DNA from: Roseovarius sp. UBA6217
GTDB taxonomy: Bacteria > Pseudomonadota > Alphaproteobacteria > Rhodobacterales > Rhodobacteraceae
Assembly: GCA_002421985.1 (NCBI GenBank)
Contig: DISF01000009.1
Location: 1 to 24,569 of the forward strand
Direction: 5' to 3'
DNA length: 24,569 bases
Shown here: positions 7,860-15,180 of the stretch, piece by piece
Numbering within the stretch: position 1 is the stretch's first letter
How the letters are laid out: every line of letters begins with the position of its first letter
Made by a program: the position numbers and the translations under genes
Notes under the pieces: model-generated
What the model was told of the DNA's origin: nothing
Database searches by the model: none
Seen by the model: only the letters and a program-made list of their open reading frames with translations

Positions 7860-9152
7860 ATGGTCGATATCGCCACCCGCGTCTACAACCACCGCTGGAA
7901 GATGGATCCCATCGTCCGCTCGCTCATCGACACGGATTTCTACAAACTGCTGATGTGTCAGAGCGTGCGGCGCAATTCCCCCGAGACCGAGGTCACGTTT
8001 TCGCTCATCAACCGCACCACATCCGTGCGGCTGGCCGATCTGGTGGATGAGGGCGAATTGCGCGAGCAGCTTGACCATATCCGCACCCTGTCGCTCTCGC
8101 GCGGCGAGAGCACCTGGATGCGCGGCAATACATTTTACGGCAAGCGGCAGATGTTCACCCCCTCGTTCATGGACTGGTTCGAGGGCTTGCGCCTGCCGCC
8201 CTATCACCTGGAGCGGCGCGACGGGCAATACGAGCTGACATTCGAGGGCAAATGGCCCGAGGTGATGCTCTGGGAGATTCCGGCGCTTGCGGTTCTGATG
8301 GAGTTGCGCGCCCGCGCGGTGCTTGGCGACATGAAGAAATTCGAGCTTCAGGTGCTCTATGCCCGCGCGATGACCAAGCTTTGGGAAAAGGTCAAAGGGC
8401 TGCGCCTGCTCGAGGGCTTGCGAATCGCCGATTTCGGCACCCGGCGGCGGCATTCCTTCCTGTGGCAGGACTGGTGCGTGCAGGCCATGCGCGAGGGGTT
8501 GGGCGACCGCTTTATCGGCACCTCCAATTGCCTCATCGCCAAGAATCGCGATCTCGAGGCGATCGGCACCAATGCGCATGAATTGCCGATGGTCCATGCC
8601 GCACTGGCGCAAAACGACGAGGAACTTGCCCGCGCCCCCTACAAGGTGTTGGCGGACTGGCACGAAGAGCATGACGGCAACCTGCGGATCATCTTGCCCG
8701 ACACCTTCGGCACAGAGGGGTTTTTGCGGCGCGCGCCCGACTGGCTGGCAGGCTGGACCGGGATTCGCATCGATTCCGGCCGGCCCGAAGAGATCGCCGA
8801 AATGGCGATCCGCTGGTGGCAGGCGCATGGCGAAGACCCCCGCGACAAGATACTGATCTTTTCCGATGGTCTCGACGTGGCGCGGATCGCCGAGCTTCAT
8901 CAGCGGTTCGCCGGGCGGGTGCGCACGTCTTTTGGCTGGGGCACGCTGCTCACCAACGATTTTCGCGGTCTGACGCCCGATGATGCGCTCGCGCCGTTTT
9001 CGCTCGTCTGCAAGGCCGTCTCGGCCGAGGGGCGACCGACGGTGAAACTATCGGACAATCCCCGCAAGGCGATGGGGCCAGAGGACGAGATCGCCCGCTA
9101 TCGCCGGGTTTTCGAGGTGGGCGAACAGGCCGCGATCGACGTGGTGGTCTGA
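7860..9152 (+). CDS. pncB: Nicotinate phosphoribosyltransferase
   Basis: First enzyme of NAD salvage from nicotinate: nicotinate + PRPP + ATP give nicotinate mononucleotide, in the cytoplasm. The protein has 430 residues, as expected for the bacterial PncB type. Family motifs in order: LIDTDFYKLLM near the N-terminus, DFGTRRRHSFLWQDW (about 195-210), GTSNCLIAK and GTNAHELPM, GIRIDSGRPEEIAE in the phosphate-binding barrel, IFSDGLDVARI, and FGWGTLLTND. GGAGG lies 7 bases before the ATG. A second in-frame Met at codon 15 (MDPIVRSLIDTDFY) is a possible alternative start but lacks as good a ribosome site. No pncA is adjacent. The gene converges with flgI across a tandem repeat. Confidence 0.96.
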   Translation: MVDIATRVYNHRWKMDPIVRSLIDTDFYKLLMCQSVRRNSPETEVTFSLINRTTSVRLADLVDEGELREQLDHIRTLSLSRGESTWMRGNTFYGKRQMFTPSFMDWFEGLRLPPYHLERRDGQYELTFEGKWPEVMLWEIPALAVLMELRARAVLGDMKKFELQVLYARAMTKLWEKVKGLRLLEGLRIADFGTRRRHSFLWQDWCVQAMREGLGDRFIGTSNCLIAKNRDLEAIGTNAHELPMVHAALAQNDEELARAPYKVLADWHEEHDGNLRIILPDTFGTEGFLRRAPDWLAGWTGIRIDSGRPEEIAEMAIRWWQAHGEDPRDKILIFSDGLDVARIAELHQRFAGRVRTSFGWGTLLTNDFRGLTPDDALAPFSLVCKAVSAEGRPTVKLSDNPRKAMGPEDEIARYRRVFEVGEQAAIDVVV

Positions 9153-9175
9153 AAAGGCTCACTGCAAGCTCAGGT

Positions 9176-9277
9176 ATTGGCGCGCTCACCGCATCACGTA
9201 TTTGCGCGCTCACCGCACGACGATCATTTGCGCGCTCACCGCACGACGATCATTTGCGCGCTCACCGCACGACGAAT
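9176..9277. repeat. 26-bp tandem repeat grown from the 3' end of flgI
   Basis: Three near-identical 26-base units (9200-9225, 9226-9251, 9252-9277) are followed by a diverged 24-base unit (9176-9199) and possibly a more decayed one (9152-9175). The unit at 9252-9277 contains the flgI stop and its last codons (Val-Val-Arg-stop), so the array is flgI's own 3' end copied outward. Units at 9200 and 9226 are identical; the flgI unit differs from them at two bases. On the minus strand each unit can pair GTGCG with CGCGC around GTGAG (one G-U), so flgI mRNA would end in a row of small hairpins. Units abut without spacers. Confidence 0.9.
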
Positions 9278-10386
9278 TCGGCGTGAAGTGCCCCCGCCGC
9301 CTTGATGCTCTTGAGGATGTCGATCATGTCGCGCGGGGCCACGCCAAGCGCGTTCAGCCCGGCGATCACCTCGGCAAGAGATGTGCCCTCGGGCACCTCG
9401 GCAAGTCCGATCCCCGGCTCCTCCTCGATCCCGGCCGCGGTGCGCGGCACCACCACCGTTTGGCCGCGGGCGAACGGGTTGGGCTGCACCGCAAGCGGGG
9501 TCTCCTGGATGCGCAGCGTGAGATTGCCTTGCGACACTGCGACACGCGAAATGCGCACATCCTGCCCCATCACGATGGTGCCCGAGCGTTGATCGACGAC
9601 AACCCGCGCCTTGCGCTGGGGATCGACCATCAGGTTTTCCACCCGCCCGATCGCATGTGCCGGGGATCGCGCGCGCATCTGCGCGAGATCAAGCCGCACC
9701 GTGCCGGAATCGATCATCAGGGCCACAGGCCGCCCCACCGCGCCGTTGATCGCACGCTCGATCCGCCCGGCGGTGGTAAAATCCGGCTCGCGCAGCGCCA
9801 GCCGCAGGCTCTCCATGCCCGCGAAATCAAATTCCACCTCGCGCTCGATCCGCGCGCCCGACGGGATCGTGCCCGATGTCGGCACGCCCTGGGTGACGCC
9901 TCCGGCCTCGCCTTCGGCAACGACACCGCCGGCGATGATGGTGCCCTGCGCCACGGCATAGATTTGCCCGTCAGCAGCGTTGAGCGGTGTCATCACCAGC
10001 GTGCCGCCCAAGAGGCTCTTGGCATCGCCGATTGCGGACACGGTGATGTCGATCTGGCTGCCGGCGCGGGCGAAGGGCGGCAACTCGGCGGTGACAAGAA
10101 CGGCGGCGACATTCCTGGGCCGGAATTGCTCGCCCGTGACATTCACCCCGAGCCGCTCCAGCGTGTTGGACATGAGTTCCTCGGTGAAAGGCGCGTTGCG
10201 CAACCCGTCGCCGGTTCCGTTGAGGCCGACAACGAGCCCGTAGCCAAGCAGATCATTGCCGCGCACCCCGTCGAATTCCACCAGATCCTTGATGCGGACC
10301 GGCCCGGCCAGGGCAGGCCCGGTGCCGCGGATCACAACGAGGCACAAGGCGAGGGCAATCACGATCATGCGGGCGAGATGGCTCAT
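9262..10386 (-). CDS. flgI: Flagellar basal-body P-ring protein FlgI
   Basis: Forms the P ring around the flagellar rod in the periplasm and peptidoglycan layer. 374 aa, normal length. The signal peptide (MSHLARMIVIALALCLVV) should be cut after PALA (residue 27), followed by the family start GPVRIKDLVEFDGVRGNDLLGYGLVVGLNGTGD. Further hallmarks are NVAAVLVTAELPPFARAGSQIDITVSAIGDAKSLLGG-type segments, GRIERAINGAVG and the C-terminal VPEGTSLAEVIAGLNALGVAPRDMIDILKSIKAAGALHAE. The ATG overlaps the flgL stop (ATGA), indicating translational coupling. It is last in the flgE-flgK-flgL-flgI row, and its 3' end is the source of a tandem repeat. Confidence 0.97.
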   Translation of the reverse strand: MSHLARMIVIALALCLVVIRGTGPALAGPVRIKDLVEFDGVRGNDLLGYGLVVGLNGTGDGLRNAPFTEELMSNTLERLGVNVTGEQFRPRNVAAVLVTAELPPFARAGSQIDITVSAIGDAKSLLGGTLVMTPLNAADGQIYAVAQGTIIAGGVVAEGEAGGVTQGVPTSGTIPSGARIEREVEFDFAGMESLRLALREPDFTTAGRIERAINGAVGRPVALMIDSGTVRLDLAQMRARSPAHAIGRVENLMVDPQRKARVVVDQRSGTIVMGQDVRISRVAVSQGNLTLRIQETPLAVQPNPFARGQTVVVPRTAAGIEEEPGIGLAEVPEGTSLAEVIAGLNALGVAPRDMIDILKSIKAAGALHAEFVVR

Positions 10387-11393
10387 GACAGGAAATTCGC
10401 CAGGTTGAGGCGCGCCGTGCGCGCGGTGATCGTGTAGAGCGTTTCAAGGTGCGCCTGCACCTGTGCGAGCGCGCTGGCGCTGTCGAAGATATCGATCGAG
10501 AGCAGATCGTTGCGCGCGATCCCGAGGCTTGTGATCTCTGCGTCGATCCGGCTTTGGGCCTGCGCGATGCGCTCTTCGGCAAAGCCAAGCTGCGCGTGCA
10601 GGCGCGTGATCCCGTCCTGACCGGCGAGGAGCCCCGTGCCCATCTCGCGCGCGATGGCGGAGCGGTCTTCATGCCCCAGCGCGAGCGCCGGATCATCGAG
10701 CAGCGACAGCATCGCCACCTGCTTGATCTGGTCGCGCAAGGCGGCATCGTCGGCGCGAATGCGCAGCGCGACGGTTTCCCCGGCCCCCAGCGCATGGGCC
10801 GTGGCGGTCGCCTGCCCGCCGCGATAGATCGAGGTGGCAAACCCGCCCCCCGGCGCATCGAAAAAGCTATCGAGCGCGTCCCGCAGCGCCGCCCGGTCGG
10901 GGGCCGCCGCCAGGCTCGTGCGCAGCGCGCCCAACAGCGTTTCTGCATCGGCCAGCGGCGGGCGATCGGTGACATCGCCTCCGAACAGGGCGCGGCCAGC
11001 CGAGCCACTGTTGAGCGCGCCGATCATGGTCGAGAGCGCCGCGCGCGCCGCATCGGCGAGAATGCCGGGTTGGGCCGCACCGCCTGCCTGCCCGGTGACA
11101 AGCGCCGCCGCGGCAAGCGAATCGGTGCTTTCCTGCACGCGGCCAAGCGCCGTTTGCATGATCCCGGCATCGAGCGCGGCGATTCGCGCCACGCCTCGAT
11201 GCGCGTCAGCGAGGGTCAGCGCGCGCTCGATATCGTTGAGCGGCAGCAGGTTGCCGGACAGGTGTTTCGCCGTATCGGCAGCCCGGCCCGTCGAGACCTC
11301 CTGGGTCAGGTTTCCCAAATTGCGCACCAGAAGCGTGCTCTGCCGTCGCAAAACAAAGCTCTGGGCAAGATCACCGATGGAATTCAGGGCCAT
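10383..11393 (-). CDS. flgL: Flagellar hook-filament junction protein FlgL (HAP3)
   Basis: Second junction protein between hook and filament, exported by the flagellar type III system. Two Met codons are possible, at 11399 and 11393. GAGGA lies one base before the first and seven before the second, so I choose 11393 (MALNSIGDLAQSF..., 336 aa). The N-terminal helix SFVLRRQSTLLVRNLGNLTQEVSTGRAAD resembles flagellin D0/D1, and the C-terminal helix RIDAEITSLGIARNDLLSIDIFDSASALAQVQAHLETLY... is the matching partner; the middle is variable and Ala/Asp-rich. The flgK stop overlaps the upstream ATG, and flgI overlaps this stop, so the three are coupled. Rhodobacteraceae FlgL is weakly conserved, so context carries part of the call. 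Confidence 0.9.
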   Translation of the reverse strand: MALNSIGDLAQSFVLRRQSTLLVRNLGNLTQEVSTGRAADTAKHLSGNLLPLNDIERALTLADAHRGVARIAALDAGIMQTALGRVQESTDSLAAAALVTGQAGGAAQPGILADAARAALSTMIGALNSGSAGRALFGGDVTDRPPLADAETLLGALRTSLAAAPDRAALRDALDSFFDAPGGGFATSIYRGGQATATAHALGAGETVALRIRADDAALRDQIKQVAMLSLLDDPALALGHEDRSAIAREMGTGLLAGQDGITRLHAQLGFAEERIAQAQSRIDAEITSLGIARNDLLSIDIFDSASALAQVQAHLETLYTITARTARLNLANFLS

Positions 11394-11395
11394 TG

Positions 11396-12817
11396 TCATA
11401 TCCTCAGAAGGGTTTGCATCATGTCGTCCAGCGTCTGGATCATGCGCGCGTTGGCGGCGAATGCCTGCTCCACCAGCAGCAGGCGCTGCAACTCGGCATC
11501 GCTGTCCACCCCCCCGCGCAATTCCAGCTCGCGCAGTTCCCCGGCCTGCCCGGCGGCAAAGCTCACCGCGCTCTCGGCGGCAAGCCGTGCCTGCGCGATC
11601 CGGCTCGAAAGATCCGCCGCCCGGCCAGAAAGATCGCGCCGCGCCTCGCCCGGCGCGGGTGCGTTGATTTCCGCGAACGCCGCGCCAAGCGCGGCGAGAA
11701 ACGGCGCATCCGCCGGGGTGCCAGGGATGGCGGCATCGGGGCCGCTGCGCAGGCGGAAAAGCGCGCCGCCCTGTGCCGGATCGACTGCGGGATTGATCGC
11801 GAGCCGCCCGGCAAGCCCGGCCTCACCCGCCGGATCAAGGCGCGCACCGGCATCTGTAAAGAGCGCGGGCGATGGCGGTGGCGTGAGCGCCTCGACACGC
11901 TCGATCACATCGCGGGCGAGCGCATCGAGACCGCGCTGCGCTGCGTGTCCGAGCCCGTCGCGATTGTCGAAAAGCGCGGCAAGCCGACCTCCGTCAAGCG
12001 GCCCGCCTGCCCCGGTCCGCACCGGCTGACCTTCGATTTCGAGCCCCGAGACAAGGCCGTTATCCAGCGTCATATGCGCCGCAACGAGCGGCATCGCCTC
12101 GAATCCGATCTTGGCCGCGCGCCCGTCGAGCAGCAGCGCGCCGCCGGTAGACACAAGCGCCACAGCCCCGCGTGGCCGCTCCAACTGCCGCAGCGGGACC
12201 AGTTCGGCGATACCGTCGATCACCTGCTGCCGCTGATCTTCGAGCGCCGCGGTCTCATGACCTGCCGATCGCGCCGCGACGATGCGCGTATTGAGCTCGG
12301 CCACCTGGCCAAGCCCGGTATTGAGCCGCTCGACGGCGGTTGCGATATCGGTATCGGCGCGGCTGCGCAGGGTCTCGATCTGGCTCGAGGCGGTATTCAG
12401 CGCCGCACCCAGTGCCGTCAGGTCACGCAGGACCGTGGCCAGCCGGATATCATCCTCGGGCCGGGCCGTGGCCCCGGCGATGACGGCCTCGACGGCAGTG
12501 ATGCGATCCACGAGGCTGTCGCCCTCGCCGGGCAGGCCCAGCACACGCTCCACCGAAGCGGCGAACCCGGCGCGCGTCTGCGCACCCGCAAGCGCGCTGT
12601 CGGCCAGCCGACGATCGCCGAGCAGCACGGGATCGACATGGCGGGCGATACCCGTGACCGCCACGCCGCCGCGCCCGCCCTGCGCCTGAAGCCCAAGCTC
12701 GCGCGGGGCAAAGCCCGGCGTTAGCGCGTTGGCGAGATTGCCGGCGATGACATCGGTCTGGCGCGAGCTTGCGCTCAGGCCGCTCAGGGCGCTGTTGAGG
12801 GCAGCGGATATGGACAT
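11396..12817 (-). CDS. flgK: Flagellar hook-associated protein FlgK (HAP1)
   Basis: First junction protein placed on the finished hook; FlgL and filament follow. 473 aa, within the usual alphaproteobacterial range. The N-terminus MSISAALNSALSGLSASSRQTDVIAGNLANALTPGFAPRE is the rod/hook/HAP family helix with its ANALTPGF turn. A coiled region follows (about 120-215, TASSQIETLRSRADTDIATAVERLNTGL...), then a variable middle, and the C-terminal helix LQRLLLVEQAFAANARMIQTLDDMMQTLLRI that pairs with the N-terminal helix. The start has GGAAAGG upstream and lies 30 bases after the flgE stop. The native N-terminal turn reads ALTPGF rather than the commoner NTSTPGY, a minor drift. Confidence 0.94.
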   Translation of the reverse strand: MSISAALNSALSGLSASSRQTDVIAGNLANALTPGFAPRELGLQAQGGRGGVAVTGIARHVDPVLLGDRRLADSALAGAQTRAGFAASVERVLGLPGEGDSLVDRITAVEAVIAGATARPEDDIRLATVLRDLTALGAALNTASSQIETLRSRADTDIATAVERLNTGLGQVAELNTRIVAARSAGHETAALEDQRQQVIDGIAELVPLRQLERPRGAVALVSTGGALLLDGRAAKIGFEAMPLVAAHMTLDNGLVSGLEIEGQPVRTGAGGPLDGGRLAALFDNRDGLGHAAQRGLDALARDVIERVEALTPPPSPALFTDAGARLDPAGEAGLAGRLAINPAVDPAQGGALFRLRSGPDAAIPGTPADAPFLAALGAAFAEINAPAPGEARRDLSGRAADLSSRIAQARLAAESAVSFAAGQAGELRELELRGGVDSDAELQRLLLVEQAFAANARMIQTLDDMMQTLLRI

Positions 12818-12847
12818 GGCCTGCGTCCTTTCCCGGTCGCGTCAGGG

Positions 12848-14149
12848 TCAGCGGATGATGTTGGTGGTTTCCTGCAACATTTCGTCGACGGTCTGGATCA
12901 CGCGCGCATTGGAGGAATAGGCGCGTTGCGTCTGGATCATGTCGGTCAGTTCGTGGGCGACATCGGTGGCCGATTCCTGCCGGGCGAAAGAAACAAGATC
13001 GCCGGTCGGGCCGTCGCCTGCATCCCAGAGAAAGAAGCTGCCGCTGTCGATCGAGGGGCGATAGGTCTGGCGGTCGAGGGCCACCATGCCGTTCGGGTTG
13101 GGCAGGTCGACAAGCGGCACCTGAAAGATCGTCCGCGTGACCCCGGTATCGAACGTGGCATGGACGAACCCGTTTTCATCGACCTCGACCGAGACCATGT
13201 TGCCGACCGGCGAGCCATCCTTGGAGATCGACAGCGGCGCAAAGCTGTCGGAGAGTTGCGTCAGCCCCTCGGCGGTGCCGGGGCGGCCGATATTGATCTC
13301 GACCGGGCCGCCATCGACGGTCGCGATCAGGCGTCCGGTGGCCGGGTCATACGGCCCGCCGCTGAGGCTGGTCACGTTGAGCAAAGTACCGCCAGCGGCG
13401 CGCGAATCATCGAATTCGAGCTGGTATTCGCCGATCACCGCACCGCCGCTCGCGGAATCGCGCAGCGTCATGGTCCACATATTCGATGTGCCGGTCGCGG
13501 GAATCTGCGGCGTGAAACTGGCGGTGATGGTTTCGGAGCGGCCAAGATTGTCGAAATATTCTATCGGCAGGACATGTGGATCGCCGCTTGCCCCCGCTTC
13601 GGTATCGGTCGCGGGCAGGTTGACACCGAGGGTAAGCGCCGTGGTCGGCTCGCCGGTGAGCTGGTTCACATTCACCCGCACCGGCACCAGCCCCTCGCTG
13701 GTGTCGCGCGGGAACGGAGGCACCGTGCCATCAGGGCCGGCGGGCCAGCCCAGAAGGGTCAGGCCCGAGGCGGTCACAAGCCGCCCCTCGGCATCGGTGC
13801 GAAACGAGCCGCTCGTGGTCAGGAGCATCTGCGGCCTGCCATTGGCAACCGCGACCTGGCTGCTTTCCGCGACCGGGATAAAGCCACGCCCGCGCACCGC
13901 GAGATCGGTCGGGTTCGCGGTGGGGGCAAGCGAGCCGCCCTGGTCGACAAGCCGTTCGGTCGTGGACCGCACGCCGCCGGCGGCGTAATTGCCGCCATTG
14001 CCCCGGATAACGAGCGACTCAAAGCTCGTCTCGACCCGGCGATACCCGGAGGTTGAGGAATTGGCGATATTGTCGGAAATCGCGGCGAGGCGCGACGCAT
14101 TGGCATTGAGCCCCGCGACGCTGGCATTGAGGGAAGAGGAAATCGTCAT
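12848..14149 (-). CDS. flgE: Flagellar hook protein FlgE
   Basis: Subunit of the flagellar hook, the universal joint between basal body and filament. I start it at ATG 14147-14149 (MTISSSLNASVAGLNANAS..., 433 aa), with AAAGG seven bases upstream; the 15-codon extension to 14194 lacks a ribosome site. The N-terminal helix ends in the SDNIANSSTSGYRR motif of hook and rod proteins. The middle holds LLTTSGSFRTDAEGRLVTASGLTLLGWPA and the FlgE D2 region (VNLPATDT, YFDNLGRSETI). The C-terminus VAHELTDMIQTQRAYSSNARVIQTVDEMLQETTNIIR is the standard basal-body/hook tail. It is the first gene of the flgE-flgK-flgL-flgI unit, with a near-perfect CtrA box 57 bases upstream. Confidence 0.95.
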   Translation of the reverse strand: MTISSSLNASVAGLNANASRLAAISDNIANSSTSGYRRVETSFESLVIRGNGGNYAAGGVRSTTERLVDQGGSLAPTANPTDLAVRGRGFIPVAESSQVAVANGRPQMLLTTSGSFRTDAEGRLVTASGLTLLGWPAGPDGTVPPFPRDTSEGLVPVRVNVNQLTGEPTTALTLGVNLPATDTEAGASGDPHVLPIEYFDNLGRSETITASFTPQIPATGTSNMWTMTLRDSASGGAVIGEYQLEFDDSRAAGGTLLNVTSLSGGPYDPATGRLIATVDGGPVEINIGRPGTAEGLTQLSDSFAPLSISKDGSPVGNMVSVEVDENGFVHATFDTGVTRTIFQVPLVDLPNPNGMVALDRQTYRPSIDSGSFFLWDAGDGPTGDLVSFARQESATDVAHELTDMIQTQRAYSSNARVIQTVDEMLQETTNIIR

Positions 14150-14189
14150 GGACACGCCTTTCATCTGGATCGAGCATCGTCTCGACACA

Positions 14190-14221
14190 GTCATAGGCGC
14201 GTTGCCTTAACAGCAGGCTAA
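14190..14221 (-). promoter_or_regulatory. CtrA-type promoter of flgE (near-perfect box)
   Basis: On the minus strand TTAG-N7-TTAA (14221-14207) matches the CtrA consensus TTAA-N7-TTAA at seven of eight positions. Nine bases later comes CCTATGAC (14197-14190), close to the alphaproteobacterial -10 form GCTANAWC. The box ends 57 bases above the flgE ATG, inside the 92-base gap after motB. The motB upstream region has the same arrangement. Confidence 0.55.
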
Positions 14222-14241
14222 CCGCTAAAATTATTCGTTTG

Positions 14242-15093
14242 TCATTGGGAGCGGAGCAAGATCACCTCGAGTCGGTTGTTGCGGGGCGACATCGGATCGC
14301 GCGTTGCGGGCGCGCGGTCGGCATGGCCGGTCAGCCGCCGCATCCGCCTGTGCGAAAGCCCCGCCTCCTCCAGCAGAAGGCGCATCCGGTTGGCGCGCGC
14401 GGCAGAGAGTTCCCAGACCGGGTTTTCCGCGAGCGTCACGGGCCGCGCACGGGTATGCCCGGCGATGGCGATATCGTTGATGACCGTTCCGGCCACCGTG
14501 GCGATGATATCGGCAATGTCGCGCAGGATCGGGGTTGGTTCGCTCTGGTCCGGCACGAAAAGCGCCGCCTCGCCAATATCAAATATCTCGATGATGAGGC
14601 CCTCATCGGTGACGCGCGTCACGATATGGCGGAGCACCTCGTCCGAGGCGAGGCTCTCGCCGCTGCGCCCCTTGAGCCGCTCGTCGATCTCGGAGAAAGC
14701 GGCGCTGTCGGCAGTGGACATCCCGGCTGTGCCCCCCTCGGCCAAGACTCCGAGTTCGCCGCGCGCCTGATGGCTTTCGGTGCTGTGCTTGTCAGACGCG
14801 CCGGTGCCGCTTTTGGCGAGGCTTTGCTCGGAAAAGACCGAATCGCCGCCAAATGCCCCGCTGCCGCCGCCCGAAACCCGGCTCATCGGCACGGTCGGGC
14901 TGAAGTAATCGGCAATACCCTTGCGTTGCTTTTCCGTTGTCGCACCCAAAAGCCACATCAGCAGGAAGAACGCCATCATCGCGGTGACAAAGTCGGCATA
15001 GGCCACTTTCCAGGCACCACCATGATGCCCGCCGCCGACGATGATCTTCTTCCGTTTGATGATGACCGGTGCCGCATTTCTGCGCGCATCCAT
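14242..15093 (-). CDS. motB: Flagellar stator protein MotB (OmpA-domain)
   Basis: Stator subunit that couples ion flow to flagellar rotation and anchors the complex to peptidoglycan. 283 aa. Residues 1-22 are cytoplasmic and basic (IIKRKKIIVGG). A single TM segment follows (about 29-50) with the channel Asp34 in KVAYADFVTAMMAFFLLMWLL, then the plug/linker (TTEKQRKGIADYFSPTVPMSRVSGGGSGA) and a Ser/Gly/Glu linker. The C-terminal OmpA-like domain (about 157-280) includes IAIAGHTRARP, WELSAARANRMRLLLEEAGL and RLTGHADRAP...NNRLEVILL. The peptidoglycan-site core is NNRLE rather than the commoner NRRVE. No motA is adjacent. The start has AGGTGG upstream and is preceded by a perfect CtrA box. Confidence 0.93.
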   Translation of the reverse strand: MDARRNAAPVIIKRKKIIVGGGHHGGAWKVAYADFVTAMMAFFLLMWLLGATTEKQRKGIADYFSPTVPMSRVSGGGSGAFGGDSVFSEQSLAKSGTGASDKHSTESHQARGELGVLAEGGTAGMSTADSAAFSEIDERLKGRSGESLASDEVLRHIVTRVTDEGLIIEIFDIGEAALFVPDQSEPTPILRDIADIIATVAGTVINDIAIAGHTRARPVTLAENPVWELSAARANRMRLLLEEAGLSHRRMRRLTGHADRAPATRDPMSPRNNRLEVILLRSQ

Positions 15094-15123
15094 GACTCAC
15101 CACCTGTCTCACACCCGAGGCAA

Positions 15124-15156
15124 GGCGTAGCACAGAACCCGTTAAAGTTCTGTTAA
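15124..15156 (-). promoter_or_regulatory. CtrA-type promoter of motB (perfect TTAA-N7-TTAA)
   Basis: TTAA-N7-TTAA is exact at 15142-15156 and palindromic in its half-sites. On the minus strand GCTACGCC (15131-15124) follows ten bases later, close to GCTANAWC. The box ends 48 bases above the motB ATG. It overlaps one arm and the loop of a 6-bp inverted repeat (CAGAAC 15133-15138 / GTTCTG 15147-15152). This 87-base gap also has to hold the 3' end of the TRAP transcript coming from upstream; no good terminator is visible for it. Confidence 0.65.
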
Positions 15157-15180
15157 TACATCAATTTTTAACCGTTGAGG

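Noticed and set aside
7619..7876. 85-codon minus-strand frame with a Trp-rich end between cuyA and pncB
   Set aside because: It overlaps the pncB start, has no ribosome site and its third positions are less GC-biased than the plus-strand candidate, though it cannot be fully excluded.
7665..8900. 411-codon minus-strand frame opposite pncB
   Set aside because: Antisense to pncB, which has all family motifs; composition typical of a shadow.
9176..9277. CRISPR array
   Set aside because: Units are directly adjacent without unique spacers and derive from the flgI coding end.
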